13,236 nucleotides of DNA, taken from NCBI GenBank assembly GCA_002309675.1, contig DBXX01000093.1, positions 6,955 to 20,190 on the forward strand, written 5' to 3'. The stretch is from Lachnospiraceae bacterium UBA1201 (GTDB lineage: Bacteria; Bacillota; Clostridia; Lachnospirales; Lachnospiraceae). Position 1 is the stretch's first letter; each line of letters opens with the position of its first letter. Shown here piece after piece: positions 1 to 6,558 of this stretch. The notes beneath the pieces were generated by a model that saw only the letters and a program-made list of their open reading frames with translations, ran no database searches and was not told the DNA's origin. The translations under genes were made by a program, and so were the position numbers.

Positions 1-44
1 AAAGTGTTAAGTGTCCGAAGATAAACCGCTCAAAAGAAAAGCAC

Positions 45-73
45 TTGCATATTTACATTTAGATTGCTAAAAT
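45..73 (+). promoter_or_regulatory. Sigma-A-type promoter for the comEA-to-comEC operon
   Basis: A -35 box TTGCAT (45-50) and a -10 box TAAAAT (68-73) are separated by 17 bases. A TG dinucleotide one base upstream of the -10 box (65-66) makes it an extended -10. Transcription would start near position 80, giving a leader of about 40 nt before the ATG at 123. No other good promoter is seen between here and 6321, so the five genes that follow are probably co-transcribed from this site. Bases 1-44 show nothing that I can assign; they may hold the tail of an upstream gene, but no frame is convincing. Confidence 0.7.
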
Positions 74-122
74 AGAAATGGTATGAACATTTGCTCGGCG
101 CATCGCCTTATATGGAGGAGAT

Positions 123-737
123 ATGCCGAAACTATATGCGAGGAATCGATGGGCAGCTGCATTTATGGGGTTATGTTTGCTATGCCTGTCAGGCTGTGAC
201 CTTCCGAATCTGTTTTCCGATCCGGAGACGAAGGATGCGGACTTTGTTTTCCAGGCCTCGGGCGAAACGACCGCGCCTGTGGAAACAGAACTTACGACCG
301 AAGGAACGATCTTTGTTTATGTGGTCGGTGAAGTCATGCATCCGGGTGTTTATGAGTTAAAGCGACAGGATCGTCTCGAAGCAGCGATCCGGGCTGCCGG
401 AGGGTTCACCGACGAAGCCGAACCGGCCAGTGTGAATCTGGCACGTTCGGTCAATGACGGAGAGCAAGTAGTCGTACTCAGCCGTGATGCATTTGCGACC
501 GCGGGCGTAAGCTTCGGATTGAACACAGAAGCTGCGCCGGGTATGGTGAATATCAACACGGCGGATCAAAACGAACTGGCAACATTACCGGGAATCGGAC
601 AGACCCGGGCGCAGGCCATCATTGCCCACCGAAATAAACATGGACCGTTCGAGAAGATCGAAGATATCATGCAGGTGAGCGGGATCAAACAGGCGGCGTT
701 TGAACAGATCCGGGATCTGATCACGACCGGCAGATAA
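123..737 (+). CDS. comEA: ComEA-like lipoprotein: SLBB domain plus helix-hairpin-helix DNA-binding domain
   Basis: A 204-aa protein predicted to bind incoming double-stranded DNA at the outer face of the membrane and pass it to ComEC during natural transformation. Residues 1-24 form a lipoprotein signal: basic start, hydrophobic core, and lipobox L22-S-G-C25. An acidic, Thr-rich linker follows to about residue 60. An SLBB domain spans about 61-118 (VGEVMHPGVYEL, then AAGGFTDEA). The C-terminal 65 residues are the ComEA helix-hairpin-helix unit, with VNINTADQNELATLPGIG, a second hairpin VSGIKQ, and conserved basic positions. The start at 123 is set by GGAGGAG about 3-8 bases upstream; the GC-rich frame beginning at 91 is a shadow. 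It is the first gene of an operon ending in comEC, which strongly supports the call. ComEA is usually held by an N-terminal membrane helix, so lipid anchoring is a variation. Whether this organism is actually competent cannot be told from this window. Confidence 0.9.
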   Translation: MPKLYARNRWAAAFMGLCLLCLSGCDLPNLFSDPETKDADFVFQASGETTAPVETELTTEGTIFVYVVGEVMHPGVYELKRQDRLEAAIRAAGGFTDEAEPASVNLARSVNDGEQVVVLSRDAFATAGVSFGLNTEAAPGMVNINTADQNELATLPGIGQTRAQAIIAHRNKHGPFEKIEDIMQVSGIKQAAFEQIRDLITTGR

Positions 738-749
738 CAGGAGAGAAAT

Positions 750-1448
750 ATGGCTAGGATTTTGGTGGTGGATGATGAAAAGGTCATCGTTAAGGGATTA
801 AAGTTTTCACTGGAACAGGAAGGCTATGAGGTCGATTGCGCCTATGACGGCGAGGAAGCGGTAGCCCTTGCAAAGAAGAACGATTATGATGCGATGCTTC
901 TGGATGTGATGCTTCCGAAGTATACCGGTTATGAGGTATGCAACATGGTTCGTGAGTTTTCGCAGGTTCCGATCCTGATGCTGACAGCGAAGAACGATGA
1001 TATGGATAAGATCATGGGCTTTGAATACGGTGCCGACGACTACATCACCAAACCATTTAATATACTCGAAGTGAAGGCGCGTGTGCGTGCGATCATTCGC
1101 CGTGCGAAGAGCACCGAGAAGCAGGAGAGTAAGAGCAAGGTCGAACCCGTGGAAAACATGGAGGGCATCGTTGTCGACAGCGAAAGCCGCAGAGTCATGA
1201 TCGACGGCGTCGAGATCAACCTGACCGCCCGCGAATTCGATATTTTGGAATTGATGGTGAATAACCCGAATAAGGTATATTCCCGTGAGAGCCTTCTGCA
1301 GATCGTCTGGGGTTACGATTATCCCGGCGATGTGCGTACCGTAGATGTGCATGTCCGCCGTCTGCGTGAGAAGATCGAACCGAACCCCGGTGAGCCGAAA
1401 TACGTACAGACCAAATGGGGTATCGGATATTACTACAAGCAGGGCTGA
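750..1448 (+). CDS. OmpR/PhoB-family response regulator
   Basis: A 232-aa two-component response regulator, a cytoplasmic phosphorylation-controlled transcription factor. The receiver domain (about 1-120) has the full active site: acidic pair D8/D9, phospho-acceptor D52 in LLDVMLP, T79 in LMLTAK, and K101 in YITKPF. A charged linker (about 121-135) leads to a winged-helix DNA-binding domain (about 135-230). That domain has the typical LTAREFDILELM segment, the recognition-helix stretch around DVRTVDVHVRRLREKI, and the wing ending in WGIGYYY. Length and layout are normal for the family. An AGGAGAG ribosome site lies just upstream, 12 bases after the comEA stop. The histidine kinase starts 15 bases after its stop, so the two form a cognate pair. 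The target genes cannot be read from the window; autoregulation of the operon or control of the competence genes is plausible but inferred. Confidence 0.95.
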   Translation: MARILVVDDEKVIVKGLKFSLEQEGYEVDCAYDGEEAVALAKKNDYDAMLLDVMLPKYTGYEVCNMVREFSQVPILMLTAKNDDMDKIMGFEYGADDYITKPFNILEVKARVRAIIRRAKSTEKQESKSKVEPVENMEGIVVDSESRRVMIDGVEINLTAREFDILELMVNNPNKVYSRESLLQIVWGYDYPGDVRTVDVHVRRLREKIEPNPGEPKYVQTKWGIGYYYKQG

Positions 1449-1463
1449 GAAAGAAGCGCATAG

Positions 1464-2930
1464 ATGAAAGAGAAGGATAAGAGCGTTCGGCGTGCACACG
1501 GACTGCCGTTCCGTCTCGTTATGTTCCTGGTGCTTCTTCTGATCGGTATCATTCCTATGATCGTGTATCTGTTCGGTATGAGCCGGTCCGTGCGGGACGC
1601 CTTGGTAAATGAAACGAAAGAACGGATGTATTCCGAATGTTCCAATATAGCACAGTTTATATCCTACATAGCCGCGCCGGAAGACAGCGCGGTTCTTTCG
1701 GATGTCCATTCCCAAATGGTAGACAGTGCGAAGCTTCTGAACGGACGTATGCTTTTGGTGGATCCGTCCTATCGTTCGATCGCGGATACATATGAATACG
1801 ACCGCGTCCATTATGTGGCATATCAGGGAGTATTGTCCCTGCTTTCCTCTGACCGTGAATCGATCACGGAGATATCGGACAGCAATATACGCTATTTCCT
1901 GAAAGTAACGCCGAAAGGTTCCGGACGCAACTACGTTCTGTGCTTCATGGCGCCGTTGCAGACGAAGCTTACGCTTATGAACTCGATTCGGCAGAAGAGT
2001 ATTCTTTTGATGACGATCATTCTCCTCGTCACGGTCTGTGTCGGTTTTTATTTTGCATTTATGCTGGGCCGTCCGCTGAAGGTCCTGAAGGAATCGTCGA
2101 TCTCTTTATACGACGGCCAGCGGGATGATATCGTCGGAAAGCGTTATACCGAGCTCGTGGAGACTTCGGAAACGGTCAATGAATTGATGGAGCAGCTGCA
2201 TGCGATCGATGCTTCTCGTAAGGAATTCGTATCGAACGTGTCGCATGAGCTTAAGACCCCAATCACATCCATCCGTGTTTTGGCGGACTCGCTGATGTCC
2301 ATGCCGAAGGGAGAGGTCCCGATCGATCTGTACGAAGACTTCATGACGGATATATCCGACGAACTGAACCGAGAGGCGAAGATCATCGACGACCTGCTCA
2401 CGCTCGTTCGAACGGATGAGTCGAATGCGACATTGAACTATTCGATGGTCGACATCCATGCCATGCTGGAAGGTTTGCTGAAGCGTCTGCAGCCTCTGGC
2501 CGGTAAGAAAAATATTGAGCTGGTGCTCGAGAGTTTCCGCCGGGTCGATGCTTTAGTCGATGAGGTAAAGCTCGTTCTGGCGATCTCGAATCTCGTGGAA
2601 AATGCGATCAAGTATAACCGTGAAAGCGGACATGTCCGCGTTTCGCTGAATGCGGACCATAAGTTTTTCTACATAAAGGTCGAGGATTCCGGCTTCGGCA
2701 TCCCTGCGGAGTCGCAGACGAAGATCTTCGAGCGTTTCTACCGCGTGGATAAGGCGCGTTCACGAGAGATGGGAGGCACCGGCCTCGGACTGGCGATCAC
2801 GCGAAACATTGTCCAGATGCATAAGGGTATCATCCGTGTATTCAGTAAGGAGAACGAAGGAACGACCTTTACGGTACGTATCCCGCTGAATAATATCGCG
2901 GACAGCAATCCGGAAGGGAGCGGCGAATGA
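1464..2930 (+). CDS. Membrane sensor histidine kinase (HAMP-HisKA-HATPase)
   Basis: A 488-aa sensor kinase, partner of the response regulator immediately upstream. Transmembrane helix 1 is at about residues 16-38 and helix 2 at about 179-203. They enclose an extracytoplasmic sensor domain of about 140 residues that I cannot assign to a ligand. A HAMP-like linker starting at GRPLKVLK connects to the dimerisation/phosphoacceptor helix with H261 in SHELKTPITSIR. The ATPase domain shows the N box (N380 in LVENAIKYN), the G1 box (D408 in DSGFGI), the F box (FERFYRVD) and the G2 box (GGTGLGLAI from G437). All catalytic elements are present, and the PhoR/ResE-like layout (periplasmic-type loop plus HAMP, no PAS domain evident) is intact. 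Its stop overlaps the start of the GerMN lipoprotein gene by 4 bases (ATGA), which suggests translational coupling and a shared role in signalling at the membrane. Confidence 0.95.
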   Translation: MKEKDKSVRRAHGLPFRLVMFLVLLLIGIIPMIVYLFGMSRSVRDALVNETKERMYSECSNIAQFISYIAAPEDSAVLSDVHSQMVDSAKLLNGRMLLVDPSYRSIADTYEYDRVHYVAYQGVLSLLSSDRESITEISDSNIRYFLKVTPKGSGRNYVLCFMAPLQTKLTLMNSIRQKSILLMTIILLVTVCVGFYFAFMLGRPLKVLKESSISLYDGQRDDIVGKRYTELVETSETVNELMEQLHAIDASRKEFVSNVSHELKTPITSIRVLADSLMSMPKGEVPIDLYEDFMTDISDELNREAKIIDDLLTLVRTDESNATLNYSMVDIHAMLEGLLKRLQPLAGKKNIELVLESFRRVDALVDEVKLVLAISNLVENAIKYNRESGHVRVSLNADHKFFYIKVEDSGFGIPAESQTKIFERFYRVDKARSREMGGTGLGLAITRNIVQMHKGIIRVFSKENEGTTFTVRIPLNNIADSNPEGSGE

Positions 2931-3880
2931 TGAAAAAGATCAAGATTCTTCTGCTCCTTTCGGCAGCACTTTTGCTGATGGTTTGCGGCTGCAAAAAAAA
3001 CTCGGGGAAAGAGCCGACGGCTTTGAAACTGGAAGACGGAGAATATGAAGTTTATTATCTGACACAGGACGGCTTCCATCTGGAGACAGAGGTGCGTAAA
3101 ACGACCGGATCCCAGCCGGAGGAGCTGGCGCGGGAATTGGTGAAGATCATGCAGGATCCGAATGAGCGCGGACATAACTGTGCGTTCGGTTCCGGTGTAT
3201 CGTTGCAGAACCTTCGTATCACGGAGGGGGTTCTGAACCTGCATTTTTCGAAAGAGTATAGTTCGTTAAAGAGTTCGCGTGAGATTCTGGCGCGCGCGGC
3301 TGTCGTTCGTACGCTGAATGCTATTCCGGGGGTCGATTCGGTCCTTTTCTATGTGGAGGACGCGGTATTCCGGGATGCAAACGGACGTGTACCCGGTGCA
3401 TTGACCGCGGGAGATTTCGAACTGACATTCTTCGAGAACCTCGCCAATGCTCGCCTTAAGCTTTATTATTCAGACGAGGAGGGAAGCGGTCTTTGCGAAG
3501 AGGTTCACGAGGTTTCGTATGGTTACGGTACGAGCCTGTATGAGATGGTGCTCACGGAATTGATCGAGGGTCCTGAGAATGACTCGTTTCGGGCGGTCCT
3601 TCCGAGTGACGCGAAGATCCTTTCGGTCAATGCGAACAACGGCATTTGCTATGTTCTCCTTTCCTATAACGTCATCGGATCGCTGGATGAACTGGGTGTA
3701 AAGCCGAAGACGATGGTCTATTCGATCGTCAATTCATTGACCGAGCTGACTACGGTCAACCGTGTAGTGATCCGGTTCGAGGGCGTGGACGGTGAGCCGT
3801 TCGGCGACGATCTGCCACTGGTGGACGCTCTGGAGAGAAACTTAGACATGAATAAAGAAGAACAGAACGGAGATCAATAG
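2927..3880 (+). CDS. Lipoprotein with two GerMN (sporulation/germination) domains
   Basis: A 317-aa secreted protein. Residues 1-21 form a signal peptide with a lysine-rich start, a leucine-rich core and the sequence VCGC at 19-22, giving probable lipidation at C22. The lipobox is slightly unusual because Cys occupies position -2. Two similar halves follow. The first (about 40-165) runs from EYEVYYLTQDG through LVKIMQDP to LNAIPGVDSVLFYVE. The second (about 177-295) runs from ARLKLYYSDEEG through LTELIEGP to VNSLTELTTVNRVVIRFEG. Both match the GerMN pattern: an opening strand, a helix with an L..L..GP/DP motif, a middle strand, and a closing 'sV..V.i.veG' strand. GerMN domains occur in spore germination proteins (GerM) and in LpqB, the lipoprotein encoded with the MtrAB two-component system. 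Position directly after the kinase, with a 4-base overlap, suggests a sensory accessory role for the kinase rather than germination; that is inference. ATG at 2927 is preceded by GGAAGGGAG. Confidence 0.82.
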   Translation: MMKKIKILLLLSAALLLMVCGCKKNSGKEPTALKLEDGEYEVYYLTQDGFHLETEVRKTTGSQPEELARELVKIMQDPNERGHNCAFGSGVSLQNLRITEGVLNLHFSKEYSSLKSSREILARAAVVRTLNAIPGVDSVLFYVEDAVFRDANGRVPGALTAGDFELTFFENLANARLKLYYSDEEGSGLCEEVHEVSYGYGTSLYEMVLTELIEGPENDSFRAVLPSDAKILSVNANNGICYVLLSYNVIGSLDELGVKPKTMVYSIVNSLTELTTVNRVVIRFEGVDGEPFGDDLPLVDALERNLDMNKEEQNGDQ

Positions 3881-6321
3881 TGAAACGACCGATGGTGGCC
3901 GCCGCGCTCTCCTTCGGAGCCGGGATACTGGTATCCGGAGCGCAGGCGGGAAGAAGAGTAAACGTAATGACGGCCGGTTGGGCCACATTCGTTTACGCCA
4001 TCGTGATCATACATATTGTACGAAAATATTACGGGAGCAGCAGGCCGGTCGGCTATTTGCTGCTCCCGCTTTTATTCTTAGCAGGGATGTTTCGTGCTCA
4101 GGCACAGGGACGCGAGATGTACGAAGCGCAAGCGGCATTGGTTTCCGGGAATGCTAAAGAAGTGGAAATGCTAAGCGGGCGCGTCATCCTGTGGGACCGG
4201 ACGGAAAGCGAAGACGGCGCGACCTATGTACTGACTATGGATTCGCTGAAGATGGGTGGGAGACCGCTTTCGGGACAGGCGCGCGTTTATACTTCGCAAA
4301 AGATACGCATTGGCAGCCGGATCGTTGTTTCAGGTACGGTCGGGGTATATGATAAGGCGAAAAACCCGGGCGGATTTGACGGCTTTACACACTACGGATA
4401 CCGGGAAGTATATTACAACTTGTACGAGGGCGGCATCACAAAGGAGAGTCGCAGCACCGGAAGCATTGACCGGATCCGTGAGGGTTTATTAAACTTGCGT
4501 GTGCATATGGCGGGGATGCTTAAGTCGATCTCTCCGGACGATGTGTACGGCTTCTTTCAGGGTATTCTGCTCGGGGAGAAAGATATGCTCGGAGAAGAGG
4601 CGCACGACAGCCTGCGCCGCGCCGGGCTGGCACACATCCTCACCGTGTCCGGCCTGCATATTTCGATGCTCGCGACATTGATTCTGGGGTTTTTGAAGCG
4701 GATGCGCTTGCCGTATTATCTGCGCCTCGGAGTCGGCGCGGCTTTGATCGGCGGCTATGTTTACCTCTCGGGGGCGGGCTATCCATCGCTTCGCGCCTAC
4801 GATATGTTTCTCATGATGATGGTCGCCCGTTTTTCCGGAAGGACCTACGACGGAAAATGCGCGCTTTGCGCTTGCTTTCTCTATCGGACATGGAAGCTTC
4901 CTTTGTTGCTGTTTGATCCCGGGTTTCAATTATCCTTTTTGAGCATGACGACCATCCTGTTTTTCGTTCCGCACGTTCAGGCTTTGTGGATACGGAATAA
5001 GGCGGAGCAGAAGAAACGCTCCTCGAAGATACGATCTGCGTTACTGACATCCTGGACCGTCCTGGTCGTGATCAGCCCCATTGTCTGCATGACCTATTAC
5101 GAAACGGCCCGCTATGCGATGTTTCTGAATCTTTTGGTCCTTCCCCTAATGGGTTTGATGCTTTTGTCCTTGCTTATCGGACTTGCGTTTTTTCTTTTGC
5201 TCTCGCCGGTCTCTTTGGTCTTGTGCCACATTGCCCTGATGCCGGCAGTGTGGATCGCGAGGATGATCTTAAGCATGTCGCGCATTTTTGAGTCGCTTCC
5301 GGCCAATGTATGTGTGACCGGAAGACCGCAGAGTGCGGAATTGTTTATCTATTTCGTGTTCTATGGGGGAGGACTGATCCTGCTCTGCCTGGCGTCCAAA
5401 CTCGAAGGATACGGGCGTGCGAAAAGCCGGATGGTCGGGAGGGCCTACAGACCGGACCGCCGTGGTTTTCGGATGCTTCTGTTTCTGCTGCTCATGGCCG
5501 GCGGGCTGCTGATCCCAAATGCGTTAAAACGCAGGGCGCCGGCCCATATGGAACTGACCATGCTGGATGTGGGGCAGGGGGATGGTTTTATATTCCGCTT
5601 TCCGAACGGGGAGAACCTGGTGATCGACTGCGGGAATGCTTTCCGGGAGGATCTGTGGGAGCGCGTGATCGAGCCAGCGTTCCTCTTCTATGGAATGGAT
5701 GAAGTCGACGCCTGGGTGCTGACGCATTTTGATATGGATCACATCAGTGGTTTCGTACAGATGCACCGGGCGACGGAAGAGAAACTTCTGACCCGATGCA
5801 AACGCGTTTTGATCTCCGGTTTCGATACGGCCGATACGCTGGCCGGGATGTGTAATACGGCTTTGCGACCGGTGGTACATACATTGACCGCGGGAGACAG
5901 TTTTACGATCGGAGGTGCAACGGCGACCTGCCTGTCTCCGGATCCGGCATATCCCGAAGCAAATGAAAATGACGCTTCGGTGGTTTTGCGTATCGCATAC
6001 GAAGGGCATCGGCTGCTGTTTTGTGGGGACATATCCGACGTAGTCGAACAGAGGCTTATCAAGAGCGGGGAGGATCTGAAAGCGGATGTACTGAAGGTCG
6101 CGCACCATGGATCGCCGCATAGTACGTGCGATGCATTTGCCGATGTGGTCCGGCCGAAGATCGCATTGATCAGCGTCGGAAAGAACAACTACGGACACCC
6201 TTCTGCGGAGGTCCTGACGAGGCTTACATTGATCGGAACGGATATAAAGATGACAAACGGAAACGGGGCAGTGCTATTGCGCTTTAAAGGGGTAAATCAA
6301 ATCGAAACACCGCTCCCGTAA
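3880..6321 (+). CDS. comEC: ComEC/Rec2 DNA-uptake channel with metallo-beta-lactamase-like domain
   Basis: An 813-aa polytopic membrane protein that forms the channel carrying one DNA strand into the cell during transformation. The N-terminal third holds membrane segments and the ComEC N-terminal soluble region (about 65-200). The competence domain (about 220-500) includes the signature around GLAHILTVSGLHISML and many hydrophobic helices. The C-terminal domain (about 555-800) is metallo-beta-lactamase-like: DVGQGD (D563-D568), H616-F-D-M-D620-H621, D717 in FCGDISD, and H742-H743 in VAHHGSPHST, ending with NNYGHPS. These are the expected metal-site elements of the ComEC nuclease-like domain. 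The canonical HxHxDH motif reads HxDxDH here, a form I associate with ComEC proteins. Translation starts at GTG 3880, which shares one base with the preceding TAG; an ATG four codons on (3892) is an alternative. Length is close to Bacillus subtilis ComEC. It is the last gene of the operon, and no strong terminator is visible after it. Confidence 0.95.
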   Translation: MKRPMVAAALSFGAGILVSGAQAGRRVNVMTAGWATFVYAIVIIHIVRKYYGSSRPVGYLLLPLLFLAGMFRAQAQGREMYEAQAALVSGNAKEVEMLSGRVILWDRTESEDGATYVLTMDSLKMGGRPLSGQARVYTSQKIRIGSRIVVSGTVGVYDKAKNPGGFDGFTHYGYREVYYNLYEGGITKESRSTGSIDRIREGLLNLRVHMAGMLKSISPDDVYGFFQGILLGEKDMLGEEAHDSLRRAGLAHILTVSGLHISMLATLILGFLKRMRLPYYLRLGVGAALIGGYVYLSGAGYPSLRAYDMFLMMMVARFSGRTYDGKCALCACFLYRTWKLPLLLFDPGFQLSFLSMTTILFFVPHVQALWIRNKAEQKKRSSKIRSALLTSWTVLVVISPIVCMTYYETARYAMFLNLLVLPLMGLMLLSLLIGLAFFLLLSPVSLVLCHIALMPAVWIARMILSMSRIFESLPANVCVTGRPQSAELFIYFVFYGGGLILLCLASKLEGYGRAKSRMVGRAYRPDRRGFRMLLFLLLMAGGLLIPNALKRRAPAHMELTMLDVGQGDGFIFRFPNGENLVIDCGNAFREDLWERVIEPAFLFYGMDEVDAWVLTHFDMDHISGFVQMHRATEEKLLTRCKRVLISGFDTADTLAGMCNTALRPVVHTLTAGDSFTIGGATATCLSPDPAYPEANENDASVVLRIAYEGHRLLFCGDISDVVEQRLIKSGEDLKADVLKVAHHGSPHSTCDAFADVVRPKIALISVGKNNYGHPSAEVLTRLTLIGTDIKMTNGNGAVLLRFKGVNQIETPLP

Positions 6322-6558
6322 ACGTTCATTTACACTTGTGAATAATCATAGATATTTCGAATCCGATTTGCTAAAATATACGCGTGAGAATGGTATGCCG
6401 TGTAGAGACGGTTTTGACAGTTCTTGCACACATTACCACAATATTTGACGCGACAGCAGGTCAGATATATGTTAAAATGGTAATAATTTACAATCGGGGT
6501 AATATTGGGGTTAATCCGATGTAGATTAAGGATGTGTTTTTTGAGGAGGTTATGTATC
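6322..6558 (+). promoter_or_regulatory. Promoter and leader region of the giant surface-protein gene
   Basis: This 237-base gap separates comEC from the surface-protein gene. Two promoter-like sites are visible. Upstream, an extended -10 TGCTAAAAT (6370-6377) has no convincing -35 box. Downstream, TTGACG (6445-6450) is a strong -35. It lies 17 bases before the weak -10 TATGTT (6468-6473), and 22 bases before a better extended -10 TAAAAT (6473-6478, TG at 6470-6471). The leader then contains a modest hairpin: 6493-6497 pairs with 6516-6520, with partial extension inward. No terminator for the comEC operon and no known riboswitch is seen. Confidence 0.5.
6543..6550 (+). promoter_or_regulatory. 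Ribosome binding site that fixes the start of the surface-protein gene
   Basis: GAGGAGGT ends 8 bases before ATG 6559, ideal spacing. The same frame stays open back to a TTG at 6505, but that extension has no ribosome site, would place the Shine-Dalgarno sequence inside the gene, and would add 18 residues ahead of an otherwise normal signal peptide. ATG 6552 is in another frame. Confidence 0.9.

Noticed and set aside
807..1811. 334-codon open frame on the minus strand
   Set aside because: Antisense to the response regulator and the kinase start, both of which have complete conserved motifs; composition is that of a shadow frame.
5725..5742. Inactivating change in the ComEC metal motif (HxDxDH in place of HxHxDH)
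   Set aside because: Asp can serve as a metal ligand, the remaining motif residues are present, and this variant is one I associate with ComEC proteins, so there is no good case for loss of function.
6322..6360. Terminator after comEC
   Set aside because: Only a 5-6 bp A/T-rich stem with a wobble pair and no T run can be drawn; too weak to call.
6505..6558. Upstream TTG start for the adhesin
   Set aside because: No Shine-Dalgarno sequence before it, and GAGGAGGT at 6543-6550 points to ATG 6559, which gives a normal signal peptide.
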